Source: an uncultured Bacillaceae bacterium (lineage in GTDB: Bacteria; Bacillota; Bacilli; Bacillales; Caldibacillaceae). Taken from it: 16,209 bases of DNA. Shown here in pieces: positions 6,540 through 12,835 of the stretch. A model generated the notes under the pieces. It was not told the DNA's origin and did not search any database. It saw nothing but the letters and a program-made list of their open reading frames with translations. The translations under genes and the position numbers were made by a program. The stretch is from the NCBI GenBank assembly GCA_937951955.1, contig CALGAD010000160.1, positions 1 through 16,209 of the forward strand, written 5' to 3'. Numbering within the stretch: the first letter of the stretch is position 1; the number at the start of each line of letters is the position of its first letter.

Positions 6540-7832
6540 ATGCCATTAATTACAGAAGTTTACGCTCGTGAAGTATTAGACTCTCGTGGTAATCCGACAG
6601 TAGAAGTTGAAGTGTTAACAGAATCCGGTGCTTTTGGTCGCGCCTTAGTTCCTAGTGGTGCTTCCACCGGTGAATATGAAGCTGTTGAATTACGCGACGG
6701 TGACAAATCCCGTTACTTAGGTAAAGGTGTTTTAAAAGCTGTTCAAAACGTGAACGAAGTGATTGCTCCTGAAATCGTTGGTTACAACGTATTAGACCAA
6801 GTTGGTATTGATAAAGCGATGATTGAATTAGATGGAACACCGAATAAAGGAAAATTAGGTGCCAACGCTATTTTAGGTGTATCCTTAGCGGTTGCTCATG
6901 CTGCGAGCGATTTCCTTGGTGTTGAATTGTATCAATACCTCGGTGGCTTCAATGCCAAACAATTACCTGTACCGATGATGAACATTTTAAACGGTGGTGA
7001 GCACGCCGATAACAACGTGGATATCCAGGAGTTCATGATCATGCCGGTTGGTGCTGCCAACTTCCGTGAAGCATTGCGCATGGGAGCAGAAATCTTCCAC
7101 AGCTTGAAAGCTGTTCTTCAAGAAAAAGGATTAAACACTGCCGTTGGTGACGAAGGTGGTTTCGCACCGAACTTGGCATCCAACGAAGAAGCATTGGCAA
7201 CGATCGTTGAAGCCATTGAAAAAGCTGGTTATAAACCAGGAGAAGAAGTTCTTCTTGCACTGGACGTTGCTTCTTCTGAACTATATAACAAAGAAGATGG
7301 AAAATACCATTTCAAAGGTGAAGGAGTCGTTCGCACTTCTGAAGAAATGGTTGACTTCTACGAAGAATTGGTCAGCAAATACCCGATCATTTCCATTGAA
7401 GATGGTCTCGATGAAAACGATTGGGCAGGACATAAATTATTAACGGAACGTATCGGTGACCGTGTCCAATTAGTCGGTGACGACTTGTTCGTAACGAATA
7501 CCGAAAAATTAGCTCAAGGTATCGAGCAAGGTGTAGGCAACTCCATCTTGATCAAAGTAAACCAAATCGGTACTTTAACAGAAACATTCGATGCCATTGA
7601 AATGGCCAAACGCGCTGGCTACACAGCAGTTATTTCCCACCGTTCTGGTGAAACTGAAGATACAACGATTGCTGACATTGCTGTGGCAACAAACGCCGGT
7701 CAAATTAAAACAGGTGCACCTTCCCGTACCGACCGTGTCGCAAAATACAATCAATTACTCCGTATCGAAGATCAATTAGGCGATACAGCCGAATATCTTG
7801 GCCGGAAAACATTCTACAACCTTTCAAAATAA
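6540..7832 (+). CDS. eno: Enolase
   Basis: This 430-residue enolase dehydrates 2-phosphoglycerate to phosphoenolpyruvate and closes the operon. The catalytic acid/base residues are E205 (VGDEGGFAP) and K339 (ILIKVNQIG). The Mg2+ ligands are D242, E287 (SIEDGL) and D314 (VGDDLF). SHRSGETED (366-374) is the family signature. An ATG also occurs at 6534, but it is only 3 nt from the AAGGAG at 6525-6530. ATG 6540 is 9 nt away and gives the usual N-terminus MPLITEVYAREVLDSRGNP. In bacilli enolase also joins the RNA degradosome-like network with RNase Y, which is relevant to the processing hairpin after cggR. A strong terminator follows. Confidence 0.98.
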   Translation: MPLITEVYAREVLDSRGNPTVEVEVLTESGAFGRALVPSGASTGEYEAVELRDGDKSRYLGKGVLKAVQNVNEVIAPEIVGYNVLDQVGIDKAMIELDGTPNKGKLGANAILGVSLAVAHAASDFLGVELYQYLGGFNAKQLPVPMMNILNGGEHADNNVDIQEFMIMPVGAANFREALRMGAEIFHSLKAVLQEKGLNTAVGDEGGFAPNLASNEEALATIVEAIEKAGYKPGEEVLLALDVASSELYNKEDGKYHFKGEGVVRTSEEMVDFYEELVSKYPIISIEDGLDENDWAGHKLLTERIGDRVQLVGDDLFVTNTEKLAQGIEQGVGNSILIKVNQIGTLTETFDAIEMAKRAGYTAVISHRSGETEDTTIADIAVATNAGQIKTGAPSRTDRVAKYNQLLRIEDQLGDTAEYLGRKTFYNLSK

Positions 7833-7852
7833 GATCGTATATGTGTAAAAGA

Positions 7853-7889
7853 GGCATCCTCGACCTTTTAGGTCAGGATGTCTTTTTTT
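7853..7889 (+). terminator. Terminator of the glycolytic operon
   Basis: GGCATCCTCGACC (7853-7865) pairs with GGTCAGGATGTC (7871-7882) around a TTTTA loop with a small mismatch, and seven T follow (7883-7889). This is a strong intrinsic terminator 20 bp after eno. Confidence 0.93.
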
Positions 7890-7923
7890 ATCAGCATTCA
7901 TTTTTAATTTGAATAGAGCGGTG

Positions 7924-7968
7924 ATTTACCTTAAAAGTTGGTCAAGGTAAATTTTTTTAACTTTTACC
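7924..7968 (+). promoter_or_regulatory. Cluster of inverted TTTACC half-sites upstream of the metal transporter promoter
   Basis: ATTTACCTT (7924-7932) and AAGGTAAAT (7944-7952) are perfect inverted copies. A third TTTACC lies at 7963-7968, and AAAAGTT (7933-7939) is matched by AACTTTT (7959-7965). The block lies just upstream of the -35 of the mnt operon. It could be an operator for a DtxR/MntR- or Fur-family metalloregulator. T7 after the first inverted repeat also allows a weak terminator reading. The regulator is not identified. Confidence 0.4.
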
Positions 7969-7978
7969 AAAAAATATA

Positions 7979-8007
7979 TTGACAATTTCGGTTCATTCAA
8001 GTAAATT
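7979..8007 (+). promoter_or_regulatory. Promoter of the metal ABC transporter operon
   Basis: A consensus TTGACA (7979-7984) is followed after 17 bp by TAAATT (8002-8007). The predicted start is near 8013. This promoter overlaps the upstream end of the open reading frame, which shows that the coding start lies further downstream. Confidence 0.8.
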
Positions 8008-8021
8008 GGGTAGTAACAAAA

Positions 8022-8040
8022 AAGTTGCCTTAATGCAAAA
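8022..8040 (+). promoter_or_regulatory. Possible MntR-type operator
   Basis: TTGCCTTAATGCAA (8025-8038) is a palindrome with one mismatch (TTGCCTT against AATGCAA) flanked by A-runs. It lies about 10 bp downstream of the predicted start and resembles TTTGCCTTAAGGCAAA-like MntR sites of Bacillus. A repressor bound here would block the promoter. The call rests on resemblance and position only. Confidence 0.45.
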
Positions 8041-8053
8041 AAGGGGTGCGAAA

Positions 8054-8995
8054 ATGTATATGGACCGCTTTTTAAAGAAAGTGATGATTTTCCTTGTTTT
8101 GATCGGATTTTTATTTTTAACAGCCTGTAACAGTGAACAAGATACTGACAAAGAAGGAAAAATCCATATCGTGACAACGATAGCGCAAATTGGGGAACCG
8201 TTATCCGTTATCGGGGGCGATCATGTTCATGTCGAGAGTTTAATGGGACCTTCCGTTGATCCCCACCTCTATAATGCAACCCACAGTGATATTGAAACGA
8301 TTGCGAATGCGGATATGATTTTTTACAACGGGTTGAATTTGGAAGTCAATATGGTGGAAATTTTTAACGAAATCGGAGAGTCAAAGCCGGTTTTAGCAAT
8401 TGCCGAGACGGTTCCTGAAAACCAATTATTAACGGATGAAAACGGCGCCGTTGATCCCCATATCTGGTTTGATATTGATCTTTGGACGCTGGCTTTAGAA
8501 AGTGCCGTCGAAGAATTAATGGAATTTGATCCGGATAATGCGCAGTATTATGAGGAAAATATGAAAAACTATTTTGCTAAATTAGAAGACTTAAAGAAAG
8601 AAGCGGAAAAGCTGCAAAATATCCCGGAGGAAAAGCGGGTTCTCGTTACCGCCCATGATGCTTTTGGTTATTTTGGCAGAATGCATAATATGCAAGTTGT
8701 TGGTTTACAAGGTTTAAGTACGGAGGAAGAAGTAGGGGTTTCTGATATTCAAGAGACGATTGAACTCATTAAAACGTACCGGGTTCCGGCTGTATTTATT
8801 GAAAGTAGCATTAGTGAGGATACGATTAACGCCGTGATTGAAGGGGCGAAAAGTGACGGTGTTCCAGTGGAATTAGGTGGTGAGCTGTTTTCCGATGCGA
8901 TGGGGGAACCGGGGACAGAGGAAGGCACGTATATTGGAATGTATCGACACAATGTGAACACGATTTATGAAGCTTTAAGCAAAGGAGAGGATTAA
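8054..8995 (+). CDS. mntA: Metal ABC transporter substrate-binding lipoprotein (MntA/TroA/ZnuA family)
   Basis: This 313-residue cluster A-I (TroA-like) protein captures a divalent metal, probably Mn2+, at the outer face of the membrane. The signal peptide has basic residues (DRFLKK), a hydrophobic core and the lipobox L-T-A-C25, so C25 should be lipidated. Predicted metal ligands are H71 (DPHLYNAT), H136 (DPHIWFD), H201 (TAHDAFGYF) and D281 (FSDAMGE), the H-H-H-D set of TroA. There is no His-rich loop of the kind common in zinc-specific ZnuA. ATG 8054 was chosen because AAGGGG lies 7 nt upstream and the promoter occupies the earlier part of the frame. ATG 8060 and 8033 are alternatives. First gene of a four-gene operon. 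Mn2+ is favoured by the two-permease order, but Zn2+ or Fe2+ cannot be excluded. Confidence 0.9.
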   Translation: MYMDRFLKKVMIFLVLIGFLFLTACNSEQDTDKEGKIHIVTTIAQIGEPLSVIGGDHVHVESLMGPSVDPHLYNATHSDIETIANADMIFYNGLNLEVNMVEIFNEIGESKPVLAIAETVPENQLLTDENGAVDPHIWFDIDLWTLALESAVEELMEFDPDNAQYYEENMKNYFAKLEDLKKEAEKLQNIPEEKRVLVTAHDAFGYFGRMHNMQVVGLQGLSTEEEVGVSDIQETIELIKTYRVPAVFIESSISEDTINAVIEGAKSDGVPVELGGELFSDAMGEPGTEEGTYIGMYRHNVNTIYEALSKGED

Positions 8996-8997
8996 GG

Positions 8998-9759
8998 TTG
9001 GAACCATTTGCCCTGGAAGTGGAAGATTTATCTGCTTCGTATCGAAAAAATACCGTTTTGCACGATATTAACGTAAAGGTTAGAACGGGTTCATTAGTCG
9101 GGATTATTGGTCCGAATGGAGCGGGAAAATCGACGTTTTTAAAAACTATTTTAGAACTTCATCCAGCATTAACGGGAAAAGTCCGTTTTTTCGGTAAACC
9201 TTTAAAAGAAGTGAAAAAACGAATCGGCTATGTACCCCAGCGCGGCTCCGTCGATTGGGATTTTCCGACGGATGCTCTCGATGTTGTCACAATGGGCTTG
9301 TACGGAAAGATAGGACTTTTTAAAAGACCGGGGAGAAAAGATGTAGAGAAGGCAATGGAAGCGTTGCGTAAGGTTGGTATGGAAGCATATGCGAAGCGCC
9401 AGATCAGTCAGCTATCCGGTGGGCAGCAACAGCGGGTATTTTTAGCCAGAGCGCTCGTTCAGGAAGCAGATATGTATTTTATGGATGAGCCATTGGCAGG
9501 GGTCGATGCGGCAACGGAAAAAGCGATCATGACCATTTTGGAAGAATTAAAACAAGCTGGAAAAACCGTGCTTGTCGTTCACCACGATTTACAAACGGTC
9601 GAGGATTATTTTGACCACGTATTGTTTTTAAATAAAACAATCATTGCTTACGGAAAAACAGCAGATACATTTACTGAAAAAAATATTGTGAAAGCATACG
9701 GTGGGAAAATTTTTTGGACGAAGGGAGAGGAAGCTCGTGTGGTCCATTCTCCTTTCTAG
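8998..9759 (+). CDS. mntB: Metal ABC transporter ATP-binding protein
   Basis: This 253-residue ABC ATPase powers metal import on the cytoplasmic face. Walker A GPNGAGKST is at 38-46. The Q-loop segment VPQRGSVDWDFP is characteristic of the Mn/Zn/Fe family. The signature is LSGGQQQR, Walker B is MYFMDEPLAGVD and the switch histidine is in VVHHD. Translation starts at TTG, 2 bp after the mntA stop, with AAAGGAGAGG 7 nt upstream; no in-frame ATG is better placed. The 3' end overlaps mntC by 23 bp, so translation is probably coupled. All ATPase motifs are intact. Confidence 0.94.
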   Translation: MEPFALEVEDLSASYRKNTVLHDINVKVRTGSLVGIIGPNGAGKSTFLKTILELHPALTGKVRFFGKPLKEVKKRIGYVPQRGSVDWDFPTDALDVVTMGLYGKIGLFKRPGRKDVEKAMEALRKVGMEAYAKRQISQLSGGQQQRVFLARALVQEADMYFMDEPLAGVDAATEKAIMTILEELKQAGKTVLVVHHDLQTVEDYFDHVLFLNKTIIAYGKTADTFTEKNIVKAYGGKIFWTKGEEARVVHSPF

Positions 9760-10663
9760 CAACATGCAGTGGGTGCTTGTCAGCACGATGGTGCTCGGTG
9801 TCGCGGCAGGGGCAGTCGGTTGTCTGTCCTATTTTCGCCGGCAAAATTTAATGAGCGATAGTCTCGCTCACGCCGCCCTGCCCGGGGTGGTTTTAGCCTT
9901 TTTAGTCATCGGTGAAAAAAATATGTTAGTTCTCATCATCGGTGCCGCAATTAGTGCTCTGATCGGAGCATTTTTTATTCAGCTAATCAGCACCTCATCC
10001 CGTATTTCAGAAGATTCCTCCATGGGCATGATTTTATCGATTTTTTATGGTTTTGGTATCATGTTACTCACGATTGCCAACCGTTCGGCAGGCGGAAATA
10101 AAAGTGGTCTCGATAATTTTATTTTTGGGCAGGCCGCAGCGATGGTGAAAACCGATGTGATCACGATGAATATTCTGGCTCTTGTGATTATTTTCGCGCT
10201 TTTCATTGCATTTAAGGAATGGAAGCTTTATTTATTTGATCCGGATTTTGCACAGGGGATCGGTCTATCTAGCAGGGGGATGAATATTTTTTATACCGTC
10301 TTACTCGTTGCGACAATTGTGGTCGGTATTCAGGCGGTTGGTGTCATTTTAATCGCTGCTTTGATGATTATCCCGGCTGTCAGTGCACGTTACTGGGCCC
10401 ATTCGTTTTCAGGTATGATTATTCTTTCTGCTTTATTTGGCGGATTATCTGGTGCCCTTGGTACGTTCGTCAGTGCATTAGGTAGTGGCTGGCCCACAGG
10501 TCCTTTTATCGTGATAGCAGCTGCTGTCGTTTTCATAGTTTCGTTACTTTTTGGAAAAGAAAAGGGCTTGTTGATCCGGTACATCCAGTTTAAAAAGACA
10601 CAGCAACATGTACAAAAGCGACACTTGCTTGTTCCGGCGACACAGGAAGGAGATGCGGAATGA
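9737..10663 (+). CDS. mntC: Metal ABC transporter permease (first of two)
   Basis: This 308-residue integral membrane protein of the ABC-3 family has about eight or nine hydrophobic segments across residues 10-280. Family features are the DSLAHAALPGVV segment after the first helix and a cytoplasmic coupling segment FDPDFAQGIGLS. It would pair with MntD to form the metal channel. GTG 9737 was chosen because AAGGGAGAGG ends 6 nt before it. The frame is open further upstream to GTG 9701, which would overlap mntB by more. The C-terminus is a basic and polar cytoplasmic tail (about 25 residues rich in K, Q, H and R). It shares ATGA with mntD (4-bp overlap). Confidence 0.9.
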   Translation: MWSILLSSNMQWVLVSTMVLGVAAGAVGCLSYFRRQNLMSDSLAHAALPGVVLAFLVIGEKNMLVLIIGAAISALIGAFFIQLISTSSRISEDSSMGMILSIFYGFGIMLLTIANRSAGGNKSGLDNFIFGQAAAMVKTDVITMNILALVIIFALFIAFKEWKLYLFDPDFAQGIGLSSRGMNIFYTVLLVATIVVGIQAVGVILIAALMIIPAVSARYWAHSFSGMIILSALFGGLSGALGTFVSALGSGWPTGPFIVIAAAVVFIVSLLFGKEKGLLIRYIQFKKTQQHVQKRHLLVPATQEGDAE

Positions 10664-11526
10664 CGTATACAGCATGGATTATTTTAACGGCTTGTTTAGT
10701 CGGGATTACTTGTGGCTTGATCGGGGTATTTTTAATCTTGCGGAAAACAGCGATGATGGCTGATGCGATCAGCCATACGGTGCTTCTCGGCATTGTCATC
10801 GCCTTTTTAATTACCCGAGAAGTAAGCGGTCCGGCGATGTTAATTGGCGGAATCGCTGCCGGACTCTTAACTGCCTTCCTTGTACAAAGCTTACATGCGC
10901 TGAACGTGCAGCAAGATGCGGCGATTGGGATTGTGTTTACAACTTTGTTTGCGATTGGAGTTATTTTGATTTCCACATCGGTTGGCAATGTTCATTTAGA
11001 TGTGCAACACGCATTAATGGGAGAAATCACGTTTATTCCGTGGAATACTGTCACCCTTCCTGTTTTAGGAACAATCCCCCAGGCTACGTTAATGCTCATG
11101 ATTGTACTGCTCATTGTCCTGATTTTTCTTACCGCTTTTTATAAAGAATGGAAAATTACGACTTTTGATCCCTCACTGGCAGCCAGTCTCGGTATTCCGG
11201 TCATGCTGATGCATTATGTGTTTATGAGTCTCGTATCTATCACTACCGTCGCTTCCTTTGATGCGGTAGGGGCCATTATGGTTGTCGCCATGTTGATCAC
11301 ACCGGCAGCAAGCAGTTATTTATGGACAGATCGGTTAATCGTCATGTTAATATTAAGCCCTCTCTTTGGGGTGCTGGCAGCAATTCTCGGTTATATGATC
11401 GCAGCCTGGCTGGACACATCCATTTCCGGTTCGATGGCTTTTGCGACGGGGATCATCTTTTTAATTAGTTTTCTCTTTGCACCGAAACACGGGTTGCTGT
11501 TTAGAAAAATGTACAGGACGGAATAA
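10660..11526 (+). CDS. mntD: Metal ABC transporter permease (second of two)
   Basis: This 288-residue paralogue of the preceding permease also belongs to the ABC-3 family. It carries the equivalent motif DAISHTVLLGIV and the coupling segment FDPSLAASLGIP, with about eight hydrophobic stretches. Two different permeases after lipoprotein and ATPase is the B. subtilis mntABCD and Treponema troABCD arrangement; typical znuABC systems have one. GGAAGGAG lies upstream of the ATG inside mntC, and the start overlaps the mntC stop. No DtxR-type regulator gene follows, so the regulator must be elsewhere in the genome. No clear terminator was seen after the gene; TTTCC/GGAAA around 11553-11573 is weak and lacks a U-tract. 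Confidence 0.92.
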   Translation: MTYTAWIILTACLVGITCGLIGVFLILRKTAMMADAISHTVLLGIVIAFLITREVSGPAMLIGGIAAGLLTAFLVQSLHALNVQQDAAIGIVFTTLFAIGVILISTSVGNVHLDVQHALMGEITFIPWNTVTLPVLGTIPQATLMLMIVLLIVLIFLTAFYKEWKITTFDPSLAASLGIPVMLMHYVFMSLVSITTVASFDAVGAIMVVAMLITPAASSYLWTDRLIVMLILSPLFGVLAAILGYMIAAWLDTSISGSMAFATGIIFLISFLFAPKHGLLFRKMYRTE

Positions 11527-11587
11527 AACCATGTGTCTTGCAAAAATTCCTCTTTTCCGGCACGGTCAGGAAATATTGTAATGCCAC

Positions 11588-11615
11588 TTGTTTTATGATA
11601 AATTATAAATATTGT
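11588..11615 (+). promoter_or_regulatory. Possible secG promoter
   Basis: TTGTTT (11588-11593) is followed after 16 bp by TATTGT (11610-11615). The surrounding A/T-rich tract also contains TATAAA at 11604-11609 without a good -35. One of these probably serves secG, but the assignment is weak. Confidence 0.3.
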
Positions 11616-11645
11616 GATGTATGTCCGTTTTAGGAGGGGAATTTT

Positions 11646-11882
11646 GTGCTTCATACAATATTAGTCGTGTTACTCGTCATTGACTGTTTGGCACTGATTG
11701 CTGTTGTTTTATTACAATCAGGAAAAAGCGCGGGACTATCTGGTTCCATCGCCGGCGGTGCCGAGCATTTATTCGGTCAGAAAAAAGCGCGTGGACTTGA
11801 TTTAGTTTTACAGAGAGCGACAATTGTTTTATCAATTATATTTTTCGTATTGACGATTACGATTGCATATCTTGGAGGGTAA
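11646..11882 (+). CDS. secG: Preprotein translocase subunit SecG
   Basis: This 78-residue SecG is the small, non-essential-type partner of SecY and SecE in the membrane export channel. It has two transmembrane helices (about residues 3-23 and 54-76). They are joined by the conserved glycine-rich cytoplasmic loop LLQSGKSAGLSGSIAGGAEH and a short basic stretch (FGQKKARG). The start is GTG with AGGAGGGGA 5 nt upstream. The gene is followed by its own terminator, so it is largely monocistronic. secG next to est-rnr-smpB-ssrA is the usual Bacillus order. Confidence 0.95.
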   Translation: MLHTILVVLLVIDCLALIAVVLLQSGKSAGLSGSIAGGAEHLFGQKKARGLDLVLQRATIVLSIIFFVLTITIAYLGG

Positions 11883-11896
11883 CCACCCACTCATCA

Positions 11897-11924
11897 CCTG
11901 GCCCGAACATTGGCCGGGTTTTTT
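11897..11924 (+). terminator. Terminator of secG
   Basis: CCTGGCC (11897-11903) pairs with GGCCGGG (11912-11918), with one G-T pair and an 8-nt loop. TTTTTT (11919-11924) follows. The reading frame that runs through this hairpin (11863-12051) is spurious. Confidence 0.85.
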
Positions 11925-12050
11925 GTTGCGGATAAACGTCTGTTCGTTATCTTTTACATTCGACAGTTTTCATTGTAAGCTGAATGAAGGTATTCAATTA
12001 GCGAAAGATAAAAACGACATCTTAGAAAGAGAGAGGACGGTAGAGCATTG

Positions 12051-12800
12051 ATGAAAATTGTTAAGCCAGAACCATTTTTATTTGAAGCAGGGAAACGAGC
12101 TGTGTTATTATTGCACGGTTTTACAAGTCATAGTAACGATGTTCGCATGATGGGCCGGTTTTTACAGAAGCACGGATATACTTGCTATGCCCCTATTTAC
12201 AGCGGACATGGTGTTCCACCGGAGGAATTGTTAAAGTCTTCACCAGCTGATTGGTGGGAAGATGTGCAAAATGCCTACAATTATTTGAAGGAATTAGGTT
12301 ATGAGGAAATTGCTGTCGGTGGTCTTTCCCTGGGCGGAGCCTTAAGTTTAAAACTCGGCTATTCTGTACCCATTAAAGGCATTTTCCCGATGTGTGCTCC
12401 CGTTCGTTTGAGAAGCCGGGACTATTTATATAAAAGCGTTTTAGAATTTGCCCGGACGTATAAAAAAATGGAAGGCAAAACACCGGAACAAATTGAAGCG
12501 GAAGTTGCGGCATTTGATAATGAACGTCTGCAAGAATTGTTGACGGAAAATAAGTTATTTGTTGATGATATTGCAAATAATCTAGATTTAATTTACGCAC
12601 CGATTTTTGTCATTCAGGCAAGCCTTGATATGATGGTTGATCCAGAAAGTGCGAATATCATTTATGAATCTGTAAGCTCTAACGAAAAGTACATCAAATG
12701 GTATAAAGAATCAGGCCATGTCATCACCGTTGATAAGGAAAAAAATCAACTCCATGAAGATATTCTCGAGTTTTTAAATAGCTTAGATTGGGTAGAATAA
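12051..12800 (+). CDS. est: Carboxylesterase of the Est30/YvaK type
   Basis: This 249-residue cytosolic alpha/beta hydrolase is close to Geobacillus Est30. The oxyanion region is LLHGFTS (20-26). The nucleophile is S93 in GLSLGG, the acid is D193 in ASLDMMVDPES, and the base is H223 in ESGHVITVD. The family hydrolyses short to medium acyl esters; the natural substrate is unknown. The codon before the ATG is TTG (12048), giving MM as in Est30. AGAGGA at 12032-12037 is spaced 10 nt from the TTG and 13 nt from the ATG, so the TTG start is a real alternative. It is 35 bp upstream of rnr and probably co-transcribed with it. I see no confident promoter in 11925-12030. Confidence 0.93.
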   Translation: MKIVKPEPFLFEAGKRAVLLLHGFTSHSNDVRMMGRFLQKHGYTCYAPIYSGHGVPPEELLKSSPADWWEDVQNAYNYLKELGYEEIAVGGLSLGGALSLKLGYSVPIKGIFPMCAPVRLRSRDYLYKSVLEFARTYKKMEGKTPEQIEAEVAAFDNERLQELLTENKLFVDDIANNLDLIYAPIFVIQASLDMMVDPESANIIYESVSSNEKYIKWYKESGHVITVDKEKNQLHEDILEFLNSLDWVE

Positions 12801-12835
12801 AACTACTCGTACATCTAGAGAAAGGAGGTTCAACT

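Noticed and set aside
10590..10988. Minus-strand open frame of 132 codons across mntC and mntD
   Set aside because: It is antisense to two overlapping permease genes. Its hydrophobic pattern merely mirrors them.
11553..11573. TTTCC/GGAAA inverted repeat after mntD as a terminator
   Set aside because: It has a five-base stem, a long loop and no T-run, which is not enough to call a terminator.
11969..11988. Inverted repeat TTCATT/AATGAA upstream of est
   Set aside because: It is short, A/T-rich and isolated. It has no U-tract and no known operator resemblance, so it is likely chance.
11863..12051. Open frame of 62 codons after secG
   Set aside because: It overlaps the end of secG, runs through the secG terminator, has no ribosome binding site and looks like no known protein.
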